A program made the translations under genes and the position numbers. Below are positions 16,370-25,178 of a stretch of 64,000 bases of DNA, piece after piece; position 1 is the stretch's first letter; every line of letters starts with the position of its first letter. The notes beneath the pieces are model-generated. The model saw only the letters and a list, made by a program, of their open reading frames with translations, was not told where the DNA came from and ran no database searches. Origin of the DNA: Actinoplanes regularis (GTDB lineage Bacteria; Actinomycetota; Actinomycetes; Mycobacteriales; Micromonosporaceae); assembly GCF_900188005.1 (NCBI RefSeq), contig NZ_FZNR01000008.1:275794-339793 (forward strand). The letters are read 5' to 3'.

Positions 16370-17317
16370 ATGCCCGGAACGCCGCCCACCCGTTTCACCT
16401 ACCTCGGCCCGGAAGGCACCTTCACGGAGGCTGCCCTGCGGACCATCCCGGCCGCCGAACACGGGCTGCGCACCCCGGCCCGCAGCGTGCCCGAGGCGCT
16501 CGAGGCGGTCCGTTCCGGCGAGGCCGACGCCGCGCTGGTCCCGCTGGAGAATTCGGTCGGCGGAGCCATCCCGGTCACCCTGGACGAGTTGGTCACCGGC
16601 ATGCCGCTGATGATCACCCGGGAGGTGCTGCTGCCGGTCGAGTTCGTCCTGGCCGCAGACGTGTTGAAGCCGCTCGCCGGGCTGCGGACCATCGCGGCCC
16701 ACCCGCAGGCCTCCGCACAGTGCCGGCACTGGTTGCAGGCGAACGTGCCGGACGCGGTGGTGGTCGACGTGCTCTCCAACGCCACCGCGGCGCTCAACGC
16801 GGCCGCCGGGGAGTACGACGCGGCGCTCTGCGCCCCGATCGGCGTGCCCCGTAACCGGCTCACCGTGCTGGCCGAGAAGGTCGCCGACCGGACCGAGGCG
16901 GTCACCCGCTTCGCGCTGCTCACCCGGCCCGCGCCGCCCCCGCCGCCGACCGGCGACGACGTCACCTCGCTGGCCGTCTCGATCCGGCACGACCAGGTGG
17001 GGGCGCTGCTCGCGGTGCTCACCGAACTGGCGGTGCGCGGGGTCAACCTGTCCCGGATCGAGTCGCGGCCGACCGGGGAGCAGCTCGGGACGTACTTCTT
17101 CTTCCTTGACTGCACCGGGCACGTCGCCGAGGCCCGCCTGGGCGAGGCGCTCCAGGGTCTGCGCCGAATCTGCGCGGAGGTGCGCTTCCTGGGCAGTTAC
17201 GCCCGCCACCGGCTGCATCCGGAGCCGCCGGTCCAGGCCCCCGCCGGCCTCTCCGACAGCGACTTCGCCGACTCCGCCGCCTGGCTCTCCCGCCTCCGCG
17301 ACGGCGAGGTCTTCTAG
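16370..17317 (+). CDS. pheA: Prephenate dehydratase
   Basis: 315 residues. Converts prephenate to phenylpyruvate in phenylalanine synthesis. The start FTYLGPEGTFTEAALR and PLENSVGGAIPVTLDEL are signatures of the PDT domain (about residues 5-185), with the catalytic Thr region in NRLTVLAEKVADRTEAVTRF (TRF motif). The C-terminal ACT domain (about 200-280) begins at SIRHDQVGALLAVL and has GVNLSRIESRP, the phenylalanine-binding loop, so feedback inhibition is expected. Monofunctional, with no chorismate mutase domain. pheA next to or near serS is an arrangement also seen in Streptomyces. Confidence 0.96.
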   Translation: MPGTPPTRFTYLGPEGTFTEAALRTIPAAEHGLRTPARSVPEALEAVRSGEADAALVPLENSVGGAIPVTLDELVTGMPLMITREVLLPVEFVLAADVLKPLAGLRTIAAHPQASAQCRHWLQANVPDAVVVDVLSNATAALNAAAGEYDAALCAPIGVPRNRLTVLAEKVADRTEAVTRFALLTRPAPPPPPTGDDVTSLAVSIRHDQVGALLAVLTELAVRGVNLSRIESRPTGEQLGTYFFFLDCTGHVAEARLGEALQGLRRICAEVRFLGSYARHRLHPEPPVQAPAGLSDSDFADSAAWLSRLRDGEVF

Positions 17318-17327
17318 GTTCCTCGCC

Positions 17328-17687
17328 TCACGCCCAGCCCAGCTCGTGGAGGCGATGGTCGTCGATGCCGAAGTGGTGGGCGATCTCGTGGACCACGGTG
17401 ATCGCCACCTCCTCCACCACGTCGTCCTCGGTGTTGCAGACGCGCAGGGTCGGCAGGCGATAGATGGTGATCCGATCGGGCAGGACGCCGGCGTAGTCCC
17501 AACCACGGTTGGTCAGCGCTGTGCCCTCATAGAGGCCGAGCAGGTCGTCGCCGTCCGGTGAAGCATCCTCCACCAGGAACACCACATTGTTCATCAGGGA
17601 CAACAGCTCGGCCGGCACCTCGTCGAGAGCCTCACCGACAAGTTCCTCGAAGCGTTCCCGACTCATCTCCACCGGCACACCGCCCAT
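17328..17687 (-). CDS. Small zincin-type metallopeptidase family protein
   Basis: About 119 residues. The motif HEIAHHFGIDD fits HExxHxxGxxD, giving three zinc ligands and the catalytic Glu of a minimal metallopeptidase fold. The N-terminal MSRERFEELVGEALDEVPAE and NNVVFLVED are typical of this widely conserved actinobacterial family, whose substrate is unknown. The start is uncertain: ATG 17687, a GTG at 17678 and ATG 17666 are all possible and none has a clear ribosome site; ATG 17717 would add ten unrelated residues. Converges on pheA with only about 10 bp between stops. Confidence 0.85.
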   Translation of the reverse strand: MGGVPVEMSRERFEELVGEALDEVPAELLSLMNNVVFLVEDASPDGDDLLGLYEGTALTNRGWDYAGVLPDRITIYRLPTLRVCNTEDDVVEEVAITVVHEIAHHFGIDDHRLHELGWA

Positions 17688-17738
17688 TGTGCGCCAGCGC
17701 GGCCCGTCACAGGACACGCCGGCGCACCGGACGGGACG

Positions 17739-18167
17739 TCAGGCCAGCCTGGCCGTGAGGCTGATCGTCGCGCCCGGGCTGAGCAGGCGGGAGATCGGGC
17801 AGTTCTCCTTGGCGGCCTCCGCGAGCTTCTGGAACGTGGCGTCGTCGATGTTCGGCACGACGCCGACCGTCTCCAGCTCGATCCGGGAGACGCCGACTCC
17901 GGCGTCGGTCTTGTCCAGGTGCACCTTGGCGACCGTGTCCACCGAGGTGGGCGTGAAGCCCGCGTCGGCGAGACCCTTCGAGAACGCCATCGAGAAGCAG
18001 CCGGAGTGCGCGGCGGCGATCAGCTCCTCGGGGTTGGTCCCCTCGCCCTCCTCGAAGCGGGACTTGAAGGAGTAACTCCCCTGGAGGCCGCCCTTACCGG
18101 TCTTGATCGTGCCGGAACCCTCGGTGAGGTTCCCTTCCCAACGGGCCGTAGCAGAACGAATAGGCAT
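17739..18167 (-). CDS. osmC: OsmC family peroxiredoxin
   Basis: 142 residues from ATG 18167; homology begins exactly there (MPIRSATARWEGNLTEGSG), so longer upstream starts are rejected. OsmC/Ohr fold with the two reactive cysteines visible: AAAHSGCFSMAFS (about residue 58) and ENCPISRLL (about 125). The sequence TNPEELIAAAHSGCF marks the OsmC rather than the Ohr branch. It reduces organic hydroperoxides and peroxynitrite with thiol donors. Divergent from the membrane protein at 18234; the 66-bp gap must hold both promoters. Confidence 0.93.
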   Translation of the reverse strand: MPIRSATARWEGNLTEGSGTIKTGKGGLQGSYSFKSRFEEGEGTNPEELIAAAHSGCFSMAFSKGLADAGFTPTSVDTVAKVHLDKTDAGVGVSRIELETVGVVPNIDDATFQKLAEAAKENCPISRLLSPGATISLTARLA

Positions 18168-18233
18168 GGACAGAACGCTAGCGGATCCGGGGGCCCGTGG
18201 AAGCCCGACGCGACATGGCCCATGATGGATCAC

Positions 18234-18932
18234 ATGTCGGAAACCGGGCCCGAGATGGTAATCGAATTCGGCCAGCCGGAGCCGCCCGAGTCGCCCCGTA
18301 GCTTTCTCCGTGAGCTCGGGACCGACCGCCGGCTCGCCCCGCTTGTCGCCGGGCTGGGTGGTGTCGCCGCATTCGCCTCACTGGTCTCCGAGTGGCAGGT
18401 GACCACGGTGGACGGCCTCGTGTACGGGGCCGACGAGGTGGGCGCGACCAAGATGTTGCCGGCCGACCTGTTCGACCTCGGGGGCCTCGCCTCGGCGTAC
18501 GTCGGCGGTCTTCTGCTCCTGGTGATCGCGGTGCTGCTGACGCTGCTCGGACCCGTGGCCGGGCGGCGCTACGCCTACCTGGCCGGCCTGGGCTCCGGCG
18601 GAGTGCTGCTCGCGCTGCTGCTGGCCATGGTGCGGCTGCTCGGTGACCAGAGCCGGCTGATCTCCCGCTTCTACACGATCGAGTTGGACTCCGAGCATCT
18701 GAAGGTGGTCTACGGGCGCGGCCTGTGGTGCGCGCTGGCCGCAGTCGGCGCGGGCATGATCGCGCTGTGGCTCGCCGGCCGGGAGGCCCGGATGTCCGAC
18801 GGGGAGCCTCGCCCGCGCCGGCTGGAGCGCGTCGAACCGGAGTTCGAGGAACCGCTGGAGCTGAGCATCGAGCCGGCCGAGCCGTTCGTCACCCGGGCCG
18901 CCGACCTCGACCGGCCACACCATTCCGGATGA
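18234..18932 (+). CDS. Four-helix membrane protein of unknown function
   Basis: About 232 residues from ATG 18234. Starts at 18222 and 18225 are also in frame; CATGAT 7 nt upstream of 18234 could be a leaderless -10. Four hydrophobic helices (about 38-58, 84-108, 116-138 and 164-186) carry an acidic N-terminus and a long acidic C-terminal tail (FEEPLELSIEP). A loop of about 25 residues between the first two helices contains VYGADEVGATKM. No family recognised. Precedes serS by about 50 bp, but serS has its own promoter. Confidence 0.75.
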   Translation: MSETGPEMVIEFGQPEPPESPRSFLRELGTDRRLAPLVAGLGGVAAFASLVSEWQVTTVDGLVYGADEVGATKMLPADLFDLGGLASAYVGGLLLLVIAVLLTLLGPVAGRRYAYLAGLGSGGVLLALLLAMVRLLGDQSRLISRFYTIELDSEHLKVVYGRGLWCALAAVGAGMIALWLAGREARMSDGEPRPRRLERVEPEFEEPLELSIEPAEPFVTRAADLDRPHHSG

Positions 18933-18970
18933 CGAGGGATATCCGGGTGATGATCGGACTCGTCCGCCGG

Positions 18971-18976
18971 TAGGCT
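18971..18976 (+). promoter_or_regulatory. -10 element of a leaderless serS transcript
   Basis: TAGGCT lies 8 nt before the GTG at 18985, with no Shine-Dalgarno. Confidence 0.5.
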
Positions 18977-18984
18977 CGACAACC

Positions 18985-20244
18985 GTGATTGACCTGCGCC
19001 TGCTTCGTGAAGACCCGGAACTGATCCGCGCGAGCCAGCGGCTGCGCGGTGAGTCCACCCAGCCGGTGGACGACCTGCTGCGCGCCGACGAGGAGCGTCG
19101 GGCCGCCACCCAGCGGTTCGAGACGGTCCGGGCCGAGCAGCGGTCCATCGGCAAGGAGGTCGCCAAGGCCTCCGGTGACGAGCGGGCCGCCCTGCTCGTC
19201 CGCACCAAGGAGCTCGCCGCCGAGGTGAAGGCGGCCGAGGCCGCGGCGACCGAGGCCGAGCAGGCGCTGAAGCGAGCCCACCTGGCCGTGCCGAACGTGG
19301 TCGCGGGCGCCCCGCCCGGCGGCGAGGACGACTTCGTGGTGCTCCGCGAGGTCGGCACGATCCCGGAGATCGCCGCGCCGAAGGACCACCTGGAGATCGG
19401 CGAGGCGCTGCGCGCGATCGACACCGAGCGGGGCGCCAAGGTGTCCGGCTCGCGGTTCTACTTCCTCACCGGCGTGGGTGCGCTGCTCCAGCTCGGCATG
19501 CTGCAGCTGGCGATCCAGCAGGCGGTCGAGCACGGCTTTGTCCCGTCGATCACGCCGTCCCTGGTCCGGCCCGAGTCGATGGAGGGCACCGGCTTCCTCG
19601 GCTCGCACGCCGGCGAGGTCTACCGGCTGGAGGCCGACGACCTCTACCTGGTCGGCACCTCGGAAGTGGCGCTCGCGGCCTACCACTCGAACGAGATCAT
19701 CGACCTGAACAACGGGCCGTCGCGGTTCGCCGGCTGGTCGAGCTGTTACCGGCGGGAGGCCGGCTCGCACGGTAAGGACGTGCGCGGCATCCTGCGGGTC
19801 CACCAGTTCGACAAGGTGGAGATGTTCTCCTTCTGCAAGCCGGAGGACGCGCTCGCCGAGCACGAGCGCCTGCTCGCGATGGAGGAGGAGATGCTGGCCA
19901 AGGTCGAGATCCCGTACCGGGTGATCGACGTGGCCGCCGGTGACCTGGGCTCCAGCGCGGTCCGGAAGTTCGACTGCGAGGCCTGGGTGCCGTCGCAGGG
20001 GCGGTACCGCGAGGTCACCTCGACGTCGAACTGCACGACCTTCCAGGCCCGTCGGCTGAACATCCGCTACCGGGACGAGAACGGCAAGCCGCAGACCGCG
20101 GCGACGTTGAACGGCACGCTCGCCACGACCCGTTGGCTGATCCCGATCCTGGAGAACCATCAGCAGCCGGACGGCTCGGTGCGGGTGCCGAAGGCGCTCC
20201 AGCCGTTCCTCGGCGGCCGGGAAGTGCTCGAACCCAGTCGATAA
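18985..20244 (+). CDS. serS: Seryl-tRNA synthetase
   Basis: 419 residues, normal length, GTG start. Charges tRNA-Ser. The N-terminal coiled-coil arm (about residues 25-100) binds the tRNA long variable arm. Class II motifs follow: motif 2 around FAGWSSCYRREAGSHGKDVRGILRVHQF (read as two blocks) and motif 3 near NGTLATTRWLIPILENHQ. HQFDKVEMF and the TSTSNCTTFQARRLNIR block are standard for bacterial SerRS. Lies downstream of pheA and upstream of a HAD phosphatase, an order also known from the oriC-proximal region of other actinobacteria. Confidence 0.97.
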   Translation: MIDLRLLREDPELIRASQRLRGESTQPVDDLLRADEERRAATQRFETVRAEQRSIGKEVAKASGDERAALLVRTKELAAEVKAAEAAATEAEQALKRAHLAVPNVVAGAPPGGEDDFVVLREVGTIPEIAAPKDHLEIGEALRAIDTERGAKVSGSRFYFLTGVGALLQLGMLQLAIQQAVEHGFVPSITPSLVRPESMEGTGFLGSHAGEVYRLEADDLYLVGTSEVALAAYHSNEIIDLNNGPSRFAGWSSCYRREAGSHGKDVRGILRVHQFDKVEMFSFCKPEDALAEHERLLAMEEEMLAKVEIPYRVIDVAAGDLGSSAVRKFDCEAWVPSQGRYREVTSTSNCTTFQARRLNIRYRDENGKPQTAATLNGTLATTRWLIPILENHQQPDGSVRVPKALQPFLGGREVLEPSR

Positions 20245-20351
20245 CGATCTCGACATCGGCCGGTCACCAGTTGTCATGGCCGCTGGTGGCCGCGCCGGTG
20301 TACCGTTCTCCTTCCGCCCTCCGCGGGGGTTTAGCACCCTCGGAGGTACCG

Positions 20352-21164
20352 ATGCTCAAGCCCGGGCTCCCCAAGCTGATCGCCACGGACCTCGATGGCA
20401 CGCTGGTCCGCAGCGACGACACGGTTTCCGCATACACGCACTCGGTCCTGGACCGGGTCCGGGCGGCCGGCATCCGGATCGTCGCCGCCACCGGCCGGGG
20501 CCCTCGCCTCACTTCATTGACCCGCAACGACATCCGGGTCGCCGACTATCTGGTGCTCGCCCAGGGCGGCTGGGTGCTGGACCAGGCCGAATCCCGCTAC
20601 CTGCGCCAGGCGCGGCTGTCCGGCTGGGCGCTGGCCGACGTGCTGGCCCGGCTGGAGTCGGTGGCCGGCCCGCTCTCGGTGATGTTCGAGGCGTTGGAGC
20701 ACGACGACTCTCCGCTCTGGGGCGACTTCGACCCGACCTGGCGCTACCCGGTCACCGTCGAGGCGCGCACCCGGGCCGAATGCCTCGAAGGCGACGTGAT
20801 CAAAGCGTTCGCCCGCTCCCTCGAGCTCGACGTGGACGCGCTGCTGGCGATCGCGAGGCGGATCATCCCATCGGACATGGCCACGGTGACCCAGGCCGGC
20901 CTCGACTACGTGGAGATCTGCCCGGCGCACGTGGACAAAGGCACCGGCCTGGCGGTGGTCGCCGAAACGATCGGCGTCGATCCGGCGGATGTGCTGGTCT
21001 TCGGCGACATGCCCAACGATCTGCCGATGTTCGACTGGGCCGGATGGGGCCGGATCGCCGTCGCGAACGCGCACCCGGAGCTGCTGGCGGTCGCCGACGA
21101 GGTGACGCTCACCAATGACGAGGACGGGGTCGCCGTGTTCTTGGACCGGCTATTGTCCCGGTGA
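20352..21164 (+). CDS. HAD superfamily hydrolase (Cof type), first of a pair
   Basis: 270 residues. ATG 20352 is chosen for the GGAGG 5 nt upstream (20342-20346). HAD motif I is LIATDLDGTLVRSDD (nucleophile Asp), motif II the Thr in VAATGRG, motif III a Lys in VDKGTGLAVVAE, and motif IV VFGDMPNDLPMF with the metal-binding acids. The type IIB cap lies between motifs II and III, as in Cof-like sugar and nucleotide phosphatases. Substrate unknown. The next gene starts in its stop codon (TGATG at 21162-21166) and encodes a homologue, so the two probably arose by tandem duplication and are co-translated. Confidence 0.92.
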   Translation: MLKPGLPKLIATDLDGTLVRSDDTVSAYTHSVLDRVRAAGIRIVAATGRGPRLTSLTRNDIRVADYLVLAQGGWVLDQAESRYLRQARLSGWALADVLARLESVAGPLSVMFEALEHDDSPLWGDFDPTWRYPVTVEARTRAECLEGDVIKAFARSLELDVDALLAIARRIIPSDMATVTQAGLDYVEICPAHVDKGTGLAVVAETIGVDPADVLVFGDMPNDLPMFDWAGWGRIAVANAHPELLAVADEVTLTNDEDGVAVFLDRLLSR

Positions 21165-21991
21165 TGGCTGACTTCACCCGTGCCGGAGAACCCGGGCAGA
21201 AACACGATTTTCGGCTGGTCGCGACGGACATCGACGGCACGCTGATCAACAGCGAGCGGCTGCTCAGCCAGCGGACCATAAGCGTGCTGGGCGCGGTCCC
21301 GGTGCCGGTGGTCCTGGTCACCGGGCGGCCGCTGCGCTGGCTCGAGCAGCTCAACGAGCAGTTGCCCGCGCCGCTGCCGGCGATCTGCGCCAACGGTGCG
21401 GTGATCTACGACCCGCACACCGACGAGGTGCTGCGGACCGAGACGCTCTCGCGTGAGGTGCTGGTCGACGTCGTCCGCCGGCTGCGCGACGCGGTGCCGG
21501 ACGTCTCGCTCGCGGTGGAGGTCGAGGACGGCCGGTCCTTCCTGCACGAATCGACCTGGCCACGGCTCTGGGTCGACCAGCGGGTCCGGGTGATCGCCAC
21601 TCCCGACGAGCTGACCTCGGTCCCGGCGGTGAAATTGCTGGCCCGCTCGATGACGGCCGATCCCGACGACTTCCTCGAGCTGGTCAGCAAGATCCTGGGC
21701 GACACCGCCGAGGCGACCCGATCGTCGTCGTCCGCGCTGGTGGAGATCTCCGCGACCGGGGTGACGAAGGCGGCCGGGCTGGCCTGGTTCTGCGAACGGG
21801 AGGGCATCGACGCGGAACAGGTGGTGGCGTTCGGCGACATGCCCAACGACATCCCGATGCTGGCCTGGGCCGGCCACTCGGTCGCGATGGGCAATGCCCA
21901 TCCCGCGGTACGGGCGGTCGCTGACGAGTGCACGGCCACCAACAATGACGACGGCGTGGCTCTCTACCTGGAGAAATCCTTCAACCTCTAG
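21164..21991 (+). CDS. HAD superfamily hydrolase (Cof type), second of a pair
   Basis: 275 residues. ATG 21164 overlaps the previous stop by one base; GTG 21161 is possible. Motif I is LVATDIDGTLINSERLL, motif II VLVTGRPLRW, motif III TKAAGLAWFC and motif IV AFGDMPNDIPMLAWA. The cap domain is type IIB as in its neighbour, and both proteins end in a T-ND-DGVA-(V/L) block, so they are clear paralogues though now well diverged. Probably sugar-phosphate or nucleotide phosphatases with distinct specificities. Followed by about 120 bp before the convergent bpa gene. Confidence 0.92.
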   Translation: MADFTRAGEPGQKHDFRLVATDIDGTLINSERLLSQRTISVLGAVPVPVVLVTGRPLRWLEQLNEQLPAPLPAICANGAVIYDPHTDEVLRTETLSREVLVDVVRRLRDAVPDVSLAVEVEDGRSFLHESTWPRLWVDQRVRVIATPDELTSVPAVKLLARSMTADPDDFLELVSKILGDTAEATRSSSSALVEISATGVTKAAGLAWFCEREGIDAEQVVAFGDMPNDIPMLAWAGHSVAMGNAHPAVRAVADECTATNNDDGVALYLEKSFNL

Positions 21992-22114
21992 CCCCGGTCC
22001 GCGGCCTGAGGCGCGCGGCCGCGGCACGGCGTCAGGCGGACTCCGCGCGAGTGAGCCACGGGACTCGGCCGAGAGGCCTGCGGACGGGGGGCGTAGGTCG
22101 TACCGGAAAGGGAT

Positions 22115-22654
22115 TTAGAGGTATTGGCCTGTGGGGCTGTCGGTCTTGCCCGGGATGCCCATCGGGAGCGCCGGGCGGCCCTGGCCACCGCGGATCTGCT
22201 CGAGCTGGAGGCGGGCGGCCATCTGCTGAGCGACCAGCGCGGCCTGGATTCCGTGGAAGAGCCCTTCCAGCCAGCCGACCAGCTGGGCCTGGGCGATGCG
22301 CAGCTCACCCTCGCTGGGTGGGGTGTCGCCCTCGAACGGCAGGGACAGACGCTCCAGCTCCTCGCGCAGCTCGGGGGCCAGACCGTCCTCCAGCTCCTTG
22401 ATCGAACGCTGGTGGATCTCCCGCAGCCGGCCGCGGCTGGCCTCGTCGAGCGGAGCGGCCCGCACCTCCTCGAGCAGCTGCTTGATCATGCTGCCGATGC
22501 GCATGACCTTCGCAGGCTGCTCGATGAGGTTGCCCGGCTCCTCCGGGCTCATCGTGCCGTCCTCCTCGATGGTGCCCATCGGGCGGCCGTCGGGGCCTAC
22601 GACGATGACGGAGCCGTCTTCCTTGTGCTCAGTAGTGCGGGTGTCCTCGGTCAT
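22115..22654 (-). CDS. bpa: Bacterial proteasome activator (Bpa/PafE family)
   Basis: 179 residues. The C-terminus ends in GQYL, the motif with which Bpa rings dock onto the 20S proteasome. The central helical part (IEQPAKVMRIGSMIKQLLEEV ... GRLREIHQRSIKELEDGL ... LVGWLEGLFHGIQAALVAQQ, read as three helices) matches the four-helix fold of mycobacterial Bpa (Rv3780, DUF2587). It activates ATP-independent degradation of unfolded proteins. Its presence implies a 20S proteasome elsewhere in the genome. ATG 22654 (MTEDTRTTE) is preferred over ATG 22663 because GGGG precedes it at about 4 nt. Confidence 0.93.
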   Translation of the reverse strand: MTEDTRTTEHKEDGSVIVVGPDGRPMGTIEEDGTMSPEEPGNLIEQPAKVMRIGSMIKQLLEEVRAAPLDEASRGRLREIHQRSIKELEDGLAPELREELERLSLPFEGDTPPSEGELRIAQAQLVGWLEGLFHGIQAALVAQQMAARLQLEQIRGGQGRPALPMGIPGKTDSPTGQYL

Positions 22655-22696
22655 GCGCCCCATCTTCGCGCACCGGATCCAAGGGCGCCCGCGAGG

Positions 22697-23527
22697 TCAG
22701 GGCCGAAGTTCCGCCACGGCACACTTGACGCTGCCGCCGCCACGCTTCAGCTCGGAGAGATCCACGTGAACGGGCTGATAACCGGCCGCGCGGACCTTGT
22801 GCCCCATGTCGACCGCGTCAGTGTTCAGGATCACGTGGCGGCCATCGCTGACCAGGTTCAGGCCGAACGCCTCGGCGTCGGCCCGGTCGGCGAGGACGGC
22901 GTCCGGGAAGAGTTGGGCGAGCACCTGCTGGGAGGCCGGCGAGAAAGCCTCCGGGTAGTACGTGACGTGCCGGTCGTCGAGCGCGGCCAGCGCCGTGTCC
23001 AGGTGGTAGAAGGACGGGTCGACCAGCCGGAGTGAGATCACCGGGCGGCCCAGCACCTCCTGCGCCTCGGCGTGGGCGGCCGGTTCGGTGCGGAAGCCGT
23101 AGCCGGCCAGGACGATGCCGCCGTACGCCGCGGGGAGGTACGCGAAGTCGCCCTCACCCTCGTTGACGTGCTCGGGAGCGACGAACTTCCAGGCGTCCGC
23201 GGCGTCGTAGAACGTCCGGTGGGCGGCCGCCTCGTCAGCGCGCTGCGGGTAGCGGAACCGGGCGCCGTAGACGGTGCCGTCCACCGAGAACGCGCCGTTC
23301 GCCGAGTAGACCATGTCCGGCAGGCCCGGGCGGGCGTCCAGGACGTGCACCACGTGACCGAGATCGATCAGGGTGGTACGAAGCGACTCCCACTGCTTCA
23401 GAGCCAGACCGGCGTCCACCGCGACGGTCGTGTCCATCCACGGGTTGATCGCGTACTCGACCGTGAAATGCTCCGGGGGGCACATTAAGTATGTCCGCTT
23501 TCGCGGCAATCGCTCCAGGTGGCTCAT
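22697..23527 (-). CDS. ddaH: Dimethylargininase (NG,NG-dimethylarginine dimethylaminohydrolase)
   Basis: 276 residues. A guanidine-modifying-superfamily enzyme with EYAINPWMD near the N-terminus, MVYSANGAFSVDG, FYHLDTALAALDD (catalytic His) and the C-terminal GGGSVKCAVAELRP with the nucleophilic Cys a few residues from the end. The arrangement and short length match bacterial DDAH and related ornithine/arginine hydrolases rather than arginine deiminase. The probable reaction is methylated arginine to citrulline plus methylamines. Divergent from an Lrp-type regulator, a common pairing in actinobacteria, so amino-acid-responsive control is likely. In relatives a rocD gene is often adjacent; it is absent here. 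Confidence 0.87.
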   Translation of the reverse strand: MSHLERLPRKRTYLMCPPEHFTVEYAINPWMDTTVAVDAGLALKQWESLRTTLIDLGHVVHVLDARPGLPDMVYSANGAFSVDGTVYGARFRYPQRADEAAAHRTFYDAADAWKFVAPEHVNEGEGDFAYLPAAYGGIVLAGYGFRTEPAAHAEAQEVLGRPVISLRLVDPSFYHLDTALAALDDRHVTYYPEAFSPASQQVLAQLFPDAVLADRADAEAFGLNLVSDGRHVILNTDAVDMGHKVRAAGYQPVHVDLSELKRGGGSVKCAVAELRP

Positions 23528-23595
23528 GAACATTTAGCGTAGGTAGGCTGCGGTGCGGCAAACAGCTCGAAATCTTGCTCCTCGGAGGCGAATCG

Positions 23596-24048
23596 TTGCA
23601 GATGGACGCCGTCGACCAGCGAATCATTGCGTTGCTCGTCGCGGACGCCCGCGCCTCGTACGCGGAAGTCGGCGCGAAGGTCTCGCTGTCCGCCCCGGCG
23701 GTGAAACGCCGGGTGGATCGCTTGCGCACGGCCGGGGTGATCAAAGGATTCACCGCGGTCATCGAACCGACCGCGGTCGGATGGACCACCGAGGCGTTCG
23801 TCGAGCTGTTCTGCACCGGGCGGACCACGCCGGCACAGATCACCGTGGCGACCCGCCGGCATCCCGAAGTGGTCGGGGCCTACACGGTCTCCGGCCAGGC
23901 GGACGCCCTGGTGCACCTGCGTGCGGCCGACATCGGTCACCTGGAGCAGGCGCTGGAACGGCTGCGCGCCGAGCCGTTCGTGACCTCGACGCGCAGCATG
24001 GTCGTGCTGTCCCGGCTGGTGGAGACGCCGACCGCGATGCCGATCTAG
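23596..24048 (+). CDS. Lrp/AsnC family transcriptional regulator
   Basis: About 150 residues. An N-terminal winged helix (DQRIIALLVADARASYAEVG, VSLSAPAVKRRVDRL) is followed by GVIKGFTAVIEP and the alpha/beta RAM domain that binds amino acids and forms octamers (TVSGQADALVHLRAADIGHLE). TTG 23596 lies 7 nt after GGAGG (23584-23588); ATG 23602 is an alternative at 13 nt. Divergent from ddaH with a gap of about 70 bp, so it most likely controls ddaH and itself in response to an arginine-related ligand. This regulatory link is inference. Confidence 0.93.
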   Translation: MQMDAVDQRIIALLVADARASYAEVGAKVSLSAPAVKRRVDRLRTAGVIKGFTAVIEPTAVGWTTEAFVELFCTGRTTPAQITVATRRHPEVVGAYTVSGQADALVHLRAADIGHLEQALERLRAEPFVTSTRSMVVLSRLVETPTAMPI

Positions 24049-25115
24049 AGGTACATCCCGGTCCGGTGCTCGCCCTCGCTCCGCGGCGGGGTCGGCTTGT
24101 CGCCCTCGCCGAAGAAGCGCTTGCCGCCGAACTCGCCGTGCAACCGGTCGTCGAGCTCGTCGGCGAGGCCGGTCATCACCTGCACCGCCAGCATCAGGTG
24201 GACCGCCTGGAAGTTCCGGCCGAAGACCGGGATCGACGCCCACACGGTGTCCTGAGCGCAGTACAGCCGGCCGATCGGCATGCGGTTGGTGAGCTCGGAC
24301 AGCTTCACGTAGAGCTGCTCGGTCGGCTCGACCTCGGTGAGGATCGGTGAGAAGACGTCGACCAGCGGCGGGTTGTCCCGGACCCGGACGAAGACCATCG
24401 CGGAGCCGGCCCGGATGCCGATGTCACCGTCCGCGTCGACCTGCAACTGGTCGACGGTGGTCTTGGACATGGTGGCGACCACCGTGCGGACCCGCTCGTC
24501 GAGCGGCACCTCGTCGACCACCACCTCGGCCATGAGCTGATCCTCGCTCAGCTCGACGCGACCGGTCCCGATCTCCAGTCCGGGCTCGGGCCGCGCGGTG
24601 CCGAGCGGACCGGCGTCGATCGGCTCGTCCTCCTCGTCGTGCACCAGGTAGACCAGGAAGGCGGGGTGCGGGGCACCGTAGACGTCACGCAGGGTGCGGG
24701 AGACGACGGCGGCCAGGGCGGTCGATCTGGCCTGCTCGGATCGCAGACCGAAGGCGTCCCCGGAGCCGGCCAGCACACCCGGCGGCGACCAGCCGAGCGC
24801 GACCATGTCGGCGACGGCGGCCCGGTTCATCCGGAACTCCGGCGGCAGCGCCGCATTGCCCACCGCGAGCGCCTCGACCACACCGGCCGACAGGACCCGC
24901 ATGCTGACCGAGTAGACGGCGGTGCCGGTGCCGGACGCCGTCGGGTCCAGGGTGACGTCGACCTGGGCGCCGGACGGCAGGCCGGAGAGCAGGTCGGCCA
25001 GGGCGCCCGCGAACTCGCGCCAGGCCTCGGTGACCTTGGCCCGCAGGTCGGCCGTGGTCGGTTCGTCGAGCAACACGCTCTCGGGCGTGTCGCCCGCCGG
25101 GCTCTCTGCCGTCAT
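24045..25115 (-). CDS. YbjN / type III secretion chaperone-like fold protein
   Basis: 356 residues, soluble. Two chaperone-like halves: an N-terminal region with VTEAWREFAGALADLLSGLPS and mixed strands (about 20-170), and a C-terminal YbjN-like domain (about 200-330) with VDVFSPILTEVEPTEQLYVK, LTNRMPIGRLYCAQDTVWAS and FQAVHLMLAVQVMTGLADEL. This two-part arrangement is widespread in actinobacteria and described as a peptide-binding chaperone-like fold; no substrate is known. Its 3' end overlaps the convergent Lrp gene by 4 bp. The ATG has TGAC-rich, weak upstream sequence. Confidence 0.8.
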   Translation of the reverse strand: MTAESPAGDTPESVLLDEPTTADLRAKVTEAWREFAGALADLLSGLPSGAQVDVTLDPTASGTGTAVYSVSMRVLSAGVVEALAVGNAALPPEFRMNRAAVADMVALGWSPPGVLAGSGDAFGLRSEQARSTALAAVVSRTLRDVYGAPHPAFLVYLVHDEEDEPIDAGPLGTARPEPGLEIGTGRVELSEDQLMAEVVVDEVPLDERVRTVVATMSKTTVDQLQVDADGDIGIRAGSAMVFVRVRDNPPLVDVFSPILTEVEPTEQLYVKLSELTNRMPIGRLYCAQDTVWASIPVFGRNFQAVHLMLAVQVMTGLADELDDRLHGEFGGKRFFGEGDKPTPPRSEGEHRTGMYL

Positions 25116-25178
25116 GATCGCACCTCCGTCCCCGTCACCCTATCGAGCGTCGCCGTGCTGTAAACGCCCGTCTCGGGT

